From: Luscinia megarhynchos
Lineage: Eukaryota; Chordata; Aves; Passeriformes; Turdidae
Length of the DNA: 64,000 nt
Reading direction: 5' to 3'
Assembly (NCBI GenBank): GCA_034336665.1
Contig: JAPFBE010000003.1
Span: 16,718,360 to 16,782,359, forward strand
Shown piece by piece: positions 1 to 13,800 of the stretch. A program made the translations under genes and the position numbers. The notes under the pieces were generated by a model. The model made no database searches and was not told where the DNA came from. It worked only from the letters and a program-made list of their open reading frames with translations. The number at the start of each line of letters is the position of its first letter. Within the stretch, counting starts at the first letter, position 1.

Positions 1-1703
1 CTGCTAATGATATTATTTTAAAGTAGATACATAATTTGATTGGTTGGTTCTCTAAGCCACATTGGTTGTATTGACTGTTGCTAATGAGTTACAAGCCATT
101 TTATTCATGATGTTGAGTATTCCTTCAGCTTTGTGGCTTGCTACCTGTACATTTATTAAAAACAATGGTTTTCAAAGTGCCTTCAGCCAGCAGACATTTC
201 TAATTATTTTTGTTTTGGATTGTGTTTGCTTACTTTTAGTCCACACCAAAATTTTGGAATAGAAGATAAATATGTGTATCTCCTTAAATGAAAAAATACT
301 ACTTTGCTTTTTAAGTAGAGGAAGAGCAGAGGACATAGGACCTCTCTTAGATAACAAAATTTACTGCACCTTAAGGAGTGCATATGCTGCTGCTCATGGG
401 TCATATGACCCCTGTGATGACTTGAGATTGTGAGGACATATTCCTTCCCTGCACCAGGTGGAGGGGAGGGGGTACATTATGGCATGTAATTCTTTTTTTC
501 ACTGAAAATTTTCTTACTGCTTGTGAAGAAACACTGGCTTGCTGCATAATACATAGAAATTCCATGAGCTGGAATGGCAAGCCTCCTTCATTAACATTTT
601 GACAGAAATATGATTGATTTGAGTAATCTAGTGATGTCCAGAAAACTGTGGAGGCTTTTTAATAATATTTTTTTATTCTTCTCTTCCAAGGCCTGCTTAA
701 GAGAAATGTTGATTCTGCTCTTCTTCTTGGCACAAATGATGATTTAGTATAGAGGATGAATTAAGTGCCTCACAGAATCAGGCATAATTCTTCCACTCTG
801 TTGTACACATGGGAGTGATTTGTTAGGCAGTTCATTGGAGTGTTGTATTTTAGTGGGATATACATTTCTGTAGTCCGCTTTTATTTTTTTTTTGTGCATC
901 AGTCACATAACTTGTTTTGCCATTGATTTATTGGGTCATGGGAAAATATTTACAGTTTTTCTGAAGAGCTTTCCAGCCTTACCTCAAGATCTAGCAACTT
1001 GAGTTCTGTCAGAAGTTGACTAGATTCAGAGCTTAGAGACTCTTTAGAGGGCTAGGAAAAATGTGAACCTGGAGGGTATTTTAAGTGGATTTTTCAGGGT
1101 CAGAAATAACCCTTGCTGTGGGTATGGTGAACCAGATATACTGGATGAAACAACTGACTCAGAAACAGTGATCATGTTTGAAGAAGCATTTAAGTTCATC
1201 ATAACTTTCCTCCTGATCCAAGCCTCAATCATTAAAATAGGTCCAAACAACAAGAATTTATAGTGAAACACTTTGAACATGTACATTAATTCATGCTTAT
1301 AGAAGTGTAGCTTTCTCTCCTGCAAGTAAATGAATATTTTATTTGTTTCTGATTTATGATTCCTAGAGATTGTTTTCTTCCAGTGAAAGATTATTCTGGT
1401 GTTGAAATGCTGGTTAAATATTTATGCTGCTTAAATATTTTGGCAATATAACTCACATTTTATTTGCAAAACTATATGTTTCTGAGGGATGGACTTTAGA
1501 TGTAAAACTAATGACTTGGCTATTAAGTCATACAGAATGACAGTGTAGATTGAGTTGCAGTATGGGCTTTATTGATACGTTGTTGTCATATATAAATTTT
1601 TTTTCTTCTTTTTTAAGATGTCTGTGGTATTCTTGCTGTGTGTTTAATAATTTCTGATTATTTTATTGTTTTTGTTTTCTGTTTTTGTTTTACTTTTTTT
1701 CAG
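1..1703 (+). other. CTPS2 intron, 3' part
   Basis: AT-rich intron leading into the exon at 1704. I searched for the exon that should encode the preceding SPYEHG segment and did not find it, so it lies upstream of the window. No repeat or RNA gene recognised. Confidence 0.8.
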
Positions 1704-1874
1704 GTGAAGTTTTTGTATTGAATGATGGCGGAGAAGTTGACTTAGATTTGGGAAATTATGAGAGATTTTTGGACATCAATCTCTATAAGGACAACAATAT
1801 CACCACTGGAAAGATATATCAGCATGTCATTAATAAAGAAAGACATGGTGATTATCTGGGAAAAACGGTTCAAG
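1704..1874 (+). CDS. CTPS2: CTPS2 exon, residues 56-112 (synthetase domain)
   Basis: The exon follows a long T-rich tract and CAG, and ends CAAG before gtaatg. It begins two bases into the Gly56 codon, so the missing upstream exon must end with a single G. It encodes [20 protein letters not shown] and the [11 protein letters not shown] stretch, both strongly conserved in CTP synthases. This part of the amidoligase domain contributes to the nucleotide and metal site (the acidic EVDLD segment). Confidence 0.96.
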
Positions 1875-4800
1875 GTAATGTTTTAAATTTTGTGGGAGAG
1901 TAGTTCATTCAGTCTTCACAGAAGGGATCAGCTAGAACAGGCTGCTTCTTGCTGCACCACTTTACTCCTTTCTCCCTTCCAAAAGATGCAGGCATATTCC
2001 TGTAATGTTTGGCTTCTGGGCTCAAGGAAATGAGAACTAGAGAAAGGATCTAGTAGTTTCTTCTTGGCTTTCTGCTCACTTTACCCCTTTTGCATGCAAA
2101 AATTAATATATGGGCCTAAAGTAAGCTGTGCTTGACTTCTTCGGTATTGTTTTGTAGTTGTTCCACACATCACTGATGCAGTTCAGGAATGGGTAATGAA
2201 TCAGGCAAAAGTTCCAGTGGATGATGACAAAAAAGAGCCACAAATCTGTGTAATTGAGGTAAGTATGGAATCTTTTAGGTTGTATATCTGCAGTGAACAC
2301 AATGAGCTTGTTTCCTTTCTCTTTGCTCCTTAGGTCAGACTGAAGTTTTATGGAGAGCTGAAATTCAAAGACACGTTCTATATTCTTTGGTTTGATAGAT
2401 GTGGCCTTATCTCTTCAGCTTCCATTTATTTCTCTAAATCCACTCCAGAACACGGCTGAAATTAAGCTTCTTAAGAGTTTATTAACTTAGAGAATTAATG
2501 CTGTTACTGTGATGTGAACTGTCTATTTCAAGATCCAGATGTTTGACTGAAGCTTTATACTGTTAATAGTATTGAGAAAACTTGTGCAACACCTGAAATC
2601 TCCTATGGTCGGTAGGAGAGCCTTTAACATTCCATTCCGTGAAACTTCAAATGTTTGTCTTGTTGCTTGTGGTCATGCTTAAAGGAATACATTTAAACAA
2701 TGTGTAATTTTGTTTCCCACTTTCTGATGTTATCTTTAAGATCTCTGGAGGCAACTTTGTTAATTACTTAACCTGCTGATGTCCTGCACAGTGGAAACAA
2801 TGAATTTTACCCACCCTCAGTAGGGCATTGAGCCAACTGCTCGAAAGCCAATAATTGCTCATAGTACTTTTACAGCAGAAAATAATGAAAAAAGATTATA
2901 TTTGAGAATTTGACAGAAGATGTCACAGATTTAGTGCCAGAAGTGACCACTGCAATCAATAATACCATAAGCTTTGTGATCCTGCAGCAGAATTACTCAG
3001 TATTTCTTATGCAGAAGAATCTGCCTTGATTGAAATACACTTACCAGTATATCTATAGACTTTTTTTATGATGTTCACAGTAGGAGTCAAATATGTAATT
3101 TAAAACAAATATGAAAAACTAAATACAAAAGTCGCACAAAAACATTAATAATTGATGGTCATATTCTGTAGTCCATAAAGGACTATGTATAGTCCTTTAA
3201 CTACAGGGTTTTTTGTTTTGTTTTGAATTTTTTATTGCATACTTAAACTTTCAGCCTGATAAAATTACTTTTCTTTAGTACTCTAAAAATAATTATAACA
3301 TTCTTCCGTTGTAAAATCCTGAAGGAGTTAGACTAAATGTGTGTGATATACAAATGTAGTTATTAGTTTTTCTGGTACTGATTGAACAGAAATATGCAAT
3401 TCTGTCAAAAACCACATGGTGGCACAAAAAGATCATTCTAAAATACAACTACTTCGTCAGACTTGTGTGCAAAGCTGTTTTATTCAGTGCTTAGTTTGCC
3501 ATAGCTCTCTGTGTCTTTGAAAGGCGTCTGATTTCTGTCTTAATAAATAAATTGCAGTATGGACTTAGTCTCTTGCATTTTAGTTTAGTAATAAACAATT
3601 ATTGATGTTGGAAAGCTGTGATAATACTGAGAAATGTCTGTCTCTAGTTAATCACAAGTATTTGTTCATCTGACAGGGAATAAAATTTTTCTATATGAAC
3701 ATCTTCACACCAGCTTAACTATTGATTACTGGCTCACCACTTTGAAGGCAGTGTGAAGCATGAATTATTCAGCAGCACTGTACATCTTCCCATGGGAAGC
3801 TTTTTTATTTGGTGGAAAGTGAACATAACAAAACTGGAAAATGGTTTAATGTTTTCCACAAGAAACAAACTGTGCAGAGTAGATGAAAGTGCTTTGTAGA
3901 GTATCTTTGCAAATTTCAATTGTGAGGATTTTTTTAAGATAAAAGTTTCAGAAAACATCTTGAAATATATAAGATTTTTTTTTTTGTTTGTTTTTGCTTT
4001 CTGCCACTCTCACATATCCATTTCATTTTCAGCTGGGTGGAACCATTGGAGATATTGAAGGAATGCCATTTGTTGAAGCATTTAGACAGTTTCAGTTCAA
4101 AGCAAAAAGAGAGAACTTCTGTAATATCCATGTTAGCCTAGTACCACAGGTAAGTTACTAGAATTAATAAAATAAAATTTACTCTATATTGCCTTTATAT
4201 TTGGTTACTTGTTTCATTAACCCTTCCATACTGGAGTCAAGTCAAGACCAGTATAATTCCTTGTACAGGACTAACAGTATTTTTTTGTTAGAACTCTACA
4301 TTTTGCTTCATTACTCACTGGGGATATTTTGGTAAGCAAATGTTTGTAATGATGATAGATTTCACCTCCTACAGACAAAAAGATAATTGCCCATTACAGC
4401 TGTGGATTAGAGGATTGAACAGCGATTGGTAGGATTAATCCCATGTATTTGAGAACAGAACTATACATCTGAATATTCCAAGAACAGCTTTATGCTGTGT
4501 TGAACGTTCTCCATTTTTTAGCCAAATCCAGCTTTTGGACTATTCTTCTACTTCTGCCTGAGCTAGTTATATGGAAATTTTTCTATGAAAACAAAAACAA
4601 CAAAATAAACTTGACCTGAAGTGGGACCCTGTGCTTTCCTCACAGTATTTCATATACAAGTAATCACAGTGGTGCCATTTCTGTTTCTGGCATATTATGG
4701 CTCTCTTTGGGTATGTTTATTTCCTTCAGATATTATTACTTGCAATGAATTTTCTCTTTCAATCTGTAACTGCTTTGTTAGTCGATATTAGTTGCTGTTT

Positions 4801-7800
4801 GAGCTTTCAAAATATGCTTTTGCAGCCTAATGCTACTGGTGAACAGAAGACAAAACCAACACAGAACAGTGTTCGGGCACTGAGGGGTCTAGGCTTGTCT
4901 CCAGATTTGGTGAGTCAATAAATACAGATTTTTATTTATAGTTCATCCAGAAATGTCCTTGCATAGCCTGTGTTCAAAGAATAAGCCATAGTCCCTCAGG
5001 AGAGACCAGAATTTTAAAAGAAATGCAAAATATGTACTGCATAGCTCCATTAAAGCCACAGGAAATCAAATTACTCAAAATCACTCTAAGCTAACTTAAT
5101 TCAACTAACTTCTTGCAGTATCTTGGGACTGTGGTTATGTTCTTCTAAAGGCATCTTATTACAAAAATCATTCTTCACTGCTAAAAATAATGGAAATCTC
5201 AATTCACTTTGTAGGCAGACCTAAAATGTCTTGTAACATTCAGCATTTTTTTTATGCACTATTAAGAAGCAATGTGTATATCCTCAAAAAAGAAAAATGA
5301 TTCTTAAGAAGATAGTCCCACAACTAAATTTTGTGTTGTGCTTCTTTCTGGTGTTTTTGAGCACTTTCATTTTACATTTATGAATAAGTGTGTTTATAAC
5401 TACAAAACCAATGGATTTGGAAGCAGGATGTTTGAAAGATGTGTTTGATGTCAAAAAGATGTGACATGGTAATTGTAACCAGCTTGTGGATGGAAAGACT
5501 TTTATTAATATTATACTGTACTTCGTTCTGAGTTTCAGAGCATAATCTCCAAAATCCCTCTTGAAGTGCTAACTGCATAGAGAAAGTTGCTTGTGCTTTT
5601 TGAAGGCCTTTAAGGCAATTGCCAGGGCCTGACTTCTCCCTCCCCTCCAAAAAATTATTTTCTTTAAAAGGCCTGCTAAGTGGGTGTAATAAGAGGAGAA
5701 CAGACAAACATAGTCAGTCACTGTCTTGCATCTTGGGTTCTTGCCTGGGGCAGCTCTGGGACTGCCAGGAGCACAGAATCATTTTTGTTTTTTGACCACT
5801 GCTGTTGTCAGCTGAAGCAGGGACAGATCTCACTCGAGGTGCAGCCTCTTGTCACCCTTTTAAAGCTCCTTGAGTGCTGCTTCAGGACAATATCTAAAGG
5901 GTTGCTATTGTGGCCAGGGCAGCACATGGGGCAGCTCCTACAGCAGCAGCCTAGATTCCTCCATGTGCTGTGCTGCCAAGCTGAGCCTGGCTCATCCTGT
6001 TCTGAATCCCTGCCTGCTCCTGGGCATCCCTGGGGTGGCTGCTCAGCTCTGTGTGCCCCAGGCTCTCTGTTCTGCCCAGGGGGAAGTTCTGGGTGCCAAA
6101 TGAACACGCTGTGGCTGCAGAGATCCTGGACTCTGATGCAGCACTTGGAGGATGTGCTTGTCAGAGCTGCCCTGTTGGATTCAGTTGTTCTTCATCTTCT
6201 GTGTTTTCTCTTCCTTCGTGGTGCATCTCTACCACTTTATTTTAGTTTTGTTATTTTCTTGCTGATTCAGATGTTTTTGATTTCTGTGCCTGTAATTACT
6301 TTTAAAAATCTATCTCTGCAAAACAGATGATAGATTTCAAAGTGGGTTTGCTCATGTGCTCATACTATCCAGGTTTATGAGTTACACCTTCAGCTTCAAA
6401 CTGTACCAAATTTTACATGTGAATTGTGCTTACATGAATAGAATGTACAAATTGTTTCCTAATTATATTTTGATTTAAAAGTGCACTAATTTTCCCTTAT
6501 ACTTGGCATTTTTTTTCTGTTTCAAGAATTTCTTTTAAGTGTAGGGTAAGTTAATTAGATTCCATCAATATCAGTGTAGCTAAACTGCATTAGCAAGGTG
6601 ATCAAAGGGCATGTAAAAGTTTCTGAGCAAAAGGGCTTGATAAATTAAGTAGTTGCATTTGGTAGAAATATGGGGAAAGTAATAAAGTAATCTTGTGCAA
6701 GGATCATGCTAATTTTTGTTATACTTTCAGGTTTCAAAATAACTTAAGGGAGAAGACTGAGTAATCAGTAGGCACTTTACTACAGCAATTCTGCATTTTG
6801 ATCTAGTTGCTTGGAGTAACATAATGCAAAAAAAAGACCCCTTCAAACAAACACCAAAGCATGTAATTGTTTTCTTCATTTGGTTAAAAATTATCAATAT
6901 TTTCTAAAATAACTAGAGTTTAAATGTCTCATCAAAATACTAGCATCAGTAAAAACTCCATACAATTATGAATTAGTTTCTTTGGCCTCCTTTTTGTCAT
7001 GATATGTAAATTAAAAAGATGCTGAAATACTGAAATACTCATGCATGCAAACTAAGTATTATTGCTCTCAATTTAAATCTGATCTTATTGATAAGATTAA
7101 AATATTCCTTTGATTCATCATGTTCATACTTACAGAGCTGCTAGACTTGAGGCAAAGAGTATTACAGTAGTAGCTGCAAGAAGGAAGAATATAAGGAAGC
7201 AATATTACAGAGAATGCCAATGAAAGATGAATGAAAATTGGTCAGTATGGACAAGTGACTGATTTACTTCTGCCTTGCTAGTAGATATTTGTGAGCTATG
7301 ATATATTGTAGAACTCCAAAAGAGGGGAAAAAGTAAAAAAAGGCACATTTGTTGGTGCTCTGCTTCCAAAGGAGATTAATTTCTCTATGAAATATTGAGG
7401 ATCTTCTGTTGGTTTGCCTAGTAAATATTTGAAATTTTTCCTGTTGTTATGATAGATAGTCTGCAGAAGTGCAAAACCTATAGAGATGGCTGTGAAGGAG
7501 AAGATTTCCATGTTTTGTCATGTGGAGCCTGAGCAGGTCTGTACTTCAATATTACATGTGGGAAAGTACACAATATTTCTGTGCATCTCTGTTTTCAACT
7601 TCTAACTGCTTCATTCATGTGTAATTGGTTTTATAATTTTTATTTTGCTGTTATGGATGCTATAGCATTTTCAAAATATCATGCGTATATATGTTAAGTT
7701 TTATGTCAAACAGTAATTTATAATTTAAATACACATTGTGTAAAAGTGAATAAAAATAGATTTTGAGTGCATGGTTAGTTGTTATAGCATGAAACGCTAC

Positions 7801-10800
7801 AATTTTCACAACTATGGCTGATTTTATTTATTATTATGCATTTAGTACCCATCAATCATCTCTGATTATAATAATGGCTGAGCAAAGTGTGGTTAAAGCT
7901 AGGTGATTTTCTTATGTCCACAGATGGTCCCAGCCACATGAACACTGTTACTGTGAGGAGATGTAATAAGCTATTCATGCCTTATAAGCATGCATCCATT
8001 TTGTAGTTATGTATTCTATAACTCAATTTTTCCCAATAGTTTGCAATTAATTGCTATCCAAATATTCATTTTGATTAATCAACTGCTCTTTAATGTTTTT
8101 GCAAGTGAGAGCATTTTACTCTTCAAAGTAATGGATAATACCGAAGGTACAAGAGATGCAAGTGGTTATGTGGCATTTCAGATTGAATGGGCACATAGAG
8201 AGGCATGGGGCAGCATGCACGTGTACAAAGTTTGTGATGAACAAAGCAGCTCAAGGGTAACAAAGAAACTATCCTTTATTGTTCAAGTGTTCAGGGAAGA
8301 GAACACTTGTGCTCAAGATTCTGAGCTCTGTGATCTCAGGTAAATCAAGCACATCCAGCTTAATTGCTGGCTGCTTGGATGCACTTTACAGGTATGTTCT
8401 TAACAAAAAGGTCCTTAAATGGACTGTATTCAGTAATTACATAGCCTAGTTCAGTAACAAAATACTTTCAGGAGACTGTCACAAACAAATTTGCTCTGTT
8501 TTGTTGGGTTTAATTTGTTTTCTTGCTTTCATGGTTAATACTCTTCAAGTTTGTGAAAGCACAGGAAGGAAGTGCTAGCAAGCATGAGTGCTTGTGGGGC
8601 CAGATGTTTACATTAAAACTGATGCATTGATAGGCTTGACAAACCTGTATGACGGTGTGAAGGAGAAGTAAAACACATTTTTACTTTTTGAGTAACTTTT
8701 TTCTTGTAGATTTAATGGAACCTTAAATATTAGCTGTGCTGTCCTTCTCATTCAAGAGGAAGGTATATAAAAAACAGAAAGTATGTAGTATAAAAAAATG
8801 CATATAGTATCCAAAAGTAAAATGAATGTTTCCTGTGAAAAAATTATGTACGTTTTTTGTGTTTTGCCTTTTTTTTTGTTAGGTGATATTTATTCATGAT
8901 GTTTCTTCTACTTATCGAGTACCAATCCTATTGGAGGAGCAAGGCATCATTAAGTATTTTAAACAGAGGCTAAATTTACCCATTGATGACCAGCCAAGTG
9001 ATCTTCTAATGAAGTGGAAGAAAATGGCTTGCAGGTATTCTATGTCCTGCTTCTTTCTCTTGAAGTGCTGTACTTCAAATTAGGTTTTAGCTGCTATGAA
9101 GTCACCAAACTGTTGACTGAGTGCTATGCTCATTGACAGCTGTGAATGGTCTGGGTTTAAAACCATTGGAAAGGTGTTTTGTGGAGTTAAAAAAAAAGCA
9201 CTGTGAAAATGTTTTTTTGATTGTTTGTTTGTTTTTTTGTGAAATGTAGTTTAGTAACTGAAGAACTTGTTTTTGTCAGATATGAAAGGTTGCTGAAGGT
9301 GTGTTCCATAGCTCTCGTTGGCAAGTACACAAAACTGAGTGACTGCTATGCATCTGTTTTCAAAGCTCTGGAACACTCTGCGCTGGCAATTAATTACAAA
9401 CTGGATTTAATGGTGAGGATATTTCTACTATTGTATCATTCTGTGGTAACCTAATAGTTCCCATCATGTGAGGCCGTTTCAATTCATGTGAAAATTGGAA
9501 AATGAATCATGCAGATAAATGCAGACTGGCCAAGCACCCCATTTTTTAAAAGAAATGTTTAAAGATTTAATTATTTTATTTGAAACTGAACTTATCTGAA
9601 AGGACCACTGAAGTTACCCAAAACTGGATCTGATGAAAAAGTAGACTTTATCTGCAAATTTATATTTACTATCATAGTTAGATTTCACTTGTTTTCATGA
9701 CATATGGTATTATGGAGAACGTGGCAGTCCTTGGTAGTTGGATTCAGTGATCTTAGAGATCCTTTCCAGTCTAATTAGTCTATGACTAGAAAAGGGCAAA
9801 TGTACCAGTCTTAAAAAAAAATAAAAATGAAAAGGCAAAAATTAGGATTTGGGGAAATGGCAGGTGGTCAGCCTTTTCTTGTTCCCTGGGAAGATATTAG
9901 CTAATGCTCAAAAAAGTTGTTTCTGTGTGCATGAAGAAACAAGTAAAGTGGAACAGCCAGAATTGATCCCTGGAGATTTTTAGATCCTACTGGAAATGAT
10001 CCTAAGCAGCCTGCTCTAATTTGACTTGCTTCAAGCAGGGAGTGAGGCTTGAGGCTTCCCAGTGTCCTTCCTGACCTATGTGATTGTGTCTCTGTAGCAT
10101 TTCATACTGACAGCTGCAGAGTGGGAAATTTTTATGTATGAAAAATAGCTTTGCTTTTAGCAAAAAAGGTGAAAGTTTCCTTGTCTGCAAATGCACAGCA
10201 AGCTTCGTGGTCTTCATGGTGCAGCTGGTCTTAATTTTGGTGGGGCTTCTGTATTAAAAGCATGAAAAGTGATGGTTGCTGAGCTCCATTGCAGTGTTGA
10301 AATGTTAACAGACACAGCTCCCACTGTACTTCACTGCATGCCCAAACCTCCTTTAAGTGTTTATGCCCAAAGGCTCTTAGTATAATCCCATACTCTGAAG
10401 GAATTTCTTAATCTGAATGACAAAAGGTTGATACTTCTTTATCTGATAAATGTTCCTTCTCAGTATGTTTGGTGAGGAAAATATAATTAACTCCAACTGT
10501 TATTAGTTTCTCTTTCCAACCTTCCAGTATCAGTGTCTTTTTAGTTGGTTGTGTAATATTCTTCTAGTATAGAATAACAACATTCAAAAGTAGTTTTCTG
10601 CTGTATTTTTGATGCCTTCTGGAATGTGGAAAAAGTAGAAAATATTTGCTAGAAATTAGTCTTGTCTGGGAAACTTGCAGCAATCTCCTTGTCAGTTGCC
10701 TTCCTCTGCACACAGGTGAGTTCTGCCATTTCAGATGATCTCATTTTTATGGAGGATGGACTCTACATCAGAATGTGGCTAATTATATTAGTCTGAGAAA

Positions 10801-13800
10801 AAGACTGACAAATCCCAGAATCAAACTCTGATCTTTTGTGTCCCCAGTGCAGTACATTGTCCCCTCACTTTGCTCTAGCAGTGCATCTGGAGCTGTGTTT
10901 TTTAATGACTCTAGAGATTCTAATGCAGTACTTCTAGTAGGACATAGATAATGAGTTTTTCTCACTTTCTACCCAAGAGTCCCCAGGAGCACCTTTCTCA
11001 CAGACAATGCAGATTTTTCCAGTCTTATAATAAGACGGGGCAAGCTGTGGCACCCAAAATCCAGGGAAGTAAACATCCTGGCCACATCCCATTGGGGTGA
11101 TAGGATAAGGTCAGCACCACTTCTTGCCATAGGAAGGTAGCCTGGGTTCAGTGTTACAAAGCATTCTAGCTAGTCTGCTTATGTGGAGGGTGCCAAACAG
11201 GGCTGTAGGCAGACACAGCTCCTGAGCCATGTGCAAAGAAAAGAGCACAGATTGCTGCAAATAGGGCAAACACTCGGTCTTAAAAGCAAATACTGGGTTT
11301 TCAGTGAAATTGTTACAGGTTTATTGGCAAATTCACTTGAAACTCTTAATAATTTCTGTAAATGCTTGATTATATACTGTCTGCTGGTCTTTCTGTGGAA
11401 GAAGAGACCATTTCATTGCATATTTTTCTTTATTAGTACATAGATTCAACAGAACTTGAACGTTCTACGGAAGCAGAGAACTCAGTGAAATATCACCAGG
11501 CATGGCACAAACTGTGCAAAGCAGAGTAAGTGACATTGGGCATTCTGTATCCCAAATGCAGACCATGGTATTTATTTCATGTGATGAAAAACTGCTTCAA
11601 TATATCAAATAATTTCTCAATGCATCCAGACTTCTATTACTTACATGAAAGGATAAATTGAATGGGTGGTGAAAAGCTTCAGCAAATTGAGGGATCAACA
11701 TATATCCTCAAAGTCTGCTAGATCTCTTTAAACAAACTGCAGTCTTTTTGATTGTTGGTTTAGGGTTTTGATTTTTTGTTGTAGTTTTGTTTTTTTGGAT
11801 ATCTGGACTTTCTTTACAGTGCAGATCAGTTGTCAGAGGTTTTTTGTTGTCAACGCGCAGCATAGTGAAAGGTGCTCGTAAATGCACACTGCAGATGTCT
11901 CTGTTAAGAATCATTGCTAGGATTTCAATTTGTATTTTTAAAGGAATATTGTTTCTTACCTAGGTGCATTTATTTTTTTTGGTATTAGAAGACCTAAACT
12001 TTGGGTGTTAGGATTTTAAGTAGTGAATATGTAGCTAGTTTATTTGAACAATATTTATTTAAGCAGTGGGAATTTCACTGTGAAGTGTGATATTGGTCAG
12101 ATGAGAATCAGGGTGGGTAGATGAAATAAATCTCCAAATTTAGAGTTAATTTCTTGGTATTCTGAAATATATAATATATATATATATTCTGTCATATAAA
12201 ACATGCCTTTCATGAATTATGCTTGTTAGTTATAACCTCAAGAACCTTCAAGTTGTGTGGATTCCTCAGCTGGCTTGATTCTACATGTTAATTCTTTTTA
12301 TGTGGCTGTCATTACAGTGGCATTCTGGTCCCAGGAGGTTTTGGAATTAGGGGAACAGAAGGCAAACTCCAAGCCATCTCCTGGGCAAGAACAAAGAAAA
12401 AACCTTTTCTTGGTAAGATCATTAGAGTGAGAAATTACTGTGTTTAGGAAATGTATAGCAAGCTAATTGATTTGATTAATAAAAAAAACCAACCCATACC
12501 CCCACACTAGGGAAGGATCCTGTCTTTGGGAAGTATGCGTGGTGATGTGACTATCTGCCACGTAAAGAATCCTCAGGAACATGGTCTTGTACCACATCTG
12601 TTTTATGCGGAAGGAAAAAAAGACAATCCCTTCTGCAAAGGTTCAATTTGCATGTACAAAAATGGAGAGTCTTTGCTTCTCATTGTAATTGTATCAGTAT
12701 AATTCTCTTTATCAAACAGTGTACAGAAAACATAGGTGTCTTTTGACCACTTTTGCTTTATTAAATGCTTTTTTTGATTTACTGGTATATGTTATTACAG
12801 TAAAGTCCAAAGATGTCATCTGGCCTATAAGCTAAGTGCTGTTCGTTTAAGTGCCTCTGAGGCTTTGCTTCCTACTCCACATTTCTTATCTTTTTTTAAA
12901 GTGTCTGAGTAGTTGCCAAAGCAAAGTTTGAACCTGCATATACCCAGGCTTTTAGCTTCTGTTTTTCTTTGCAGTAATTACTGGTAAAATACATGAGAGG
13001 AATAAAATACCTTTGAAAAGGTTGAAAGCACATAATTGTGTCACATGCATTTATAGTGTGCCAAGTTTGAAGTGTGAGTTTTACATAAAGCAGCCACTTT
13101 TGGTTGAGCTTTTTGTAAGTCTGTGTATATGCAATAAATACCGAGATTTCAAAGCAGTCAAGTTTAAGACAGAATAGCAAGTACTTAGTCAGTCCTACTC
13201 TTTGTCCTGGAAATTCTGGAGGTTTTGGTTTTGGTTTTTCTTCTAGGAGTTTGCCTGGGAATGCAGTTAGCAGTTGTGGAATTTGCAAGAAACTGTTTGA
13301 ATTGGGAAGGTGAGCTCAATATGCTGCTGTGAATATGATTTGTTTAGAGGAATTTTTATTCTCTATGTGAAATGCATGTCTATTATTAGAGCTGTTTACA
13401 GATTCTATGATTGTTAGTACTTAGTTCTTGCAGCAAGATAATTTTCGGCTAAGTACCCTCTGCTACCCCTCTGTGCAAGGGAGTAGGAACTCTCTGTTAT
13501 GCAGATTGTTTGAAACCTGCTTTTTGATCTAAACAGTATAGAAGGAAGTGTGCTTAGAGTTCACCTCTGTGATCTCTTTCTGAAGTTTGCAAGTGGTGAG
13601 AAGTAAAAACTGAGAAGTGTTTTTCTCACTTGGCTTCATTAGCAGAATGGCCAAACAAGAGCCATTGCAGTAGTAGTATGTATAGATTTAACTTATCAAT
13701 TAATTTTTAATACCAAGAGCTGAGAGGAAAGTGTTTTGGAAAGCAGGAAAGGGAACTTATGTGTCTGAGGTGATATGCTTCCTGTGATTGCTTCAAAACT

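Larger units (their letters stand above)
9413..11436 (+). other. CTPS2 intron with CR1 scraps
   Basis: Contains two short CR1 remnants (9733-9788 and 9960-10105) and otherwise unremarkable intronic DNA. Confidence 0.8.

Noticed and set aside
1685..1903. ORF start MFYFFSG upstream of the exon at 1704
   Set aside because: The Met and following residues come from the intronic pyrimidine tract; the true protein enters at the splice acceptor with Gly56.
5680..6330. 216-codon plus-strand ORF, the longest in the window
   Set aside because: It lies in GC-rich DNA with equally open overlapping frames on both strands, has a skewed Cys/Leu/Ser composition, no recognisable domain and no splice context. 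Treated as non-coding.
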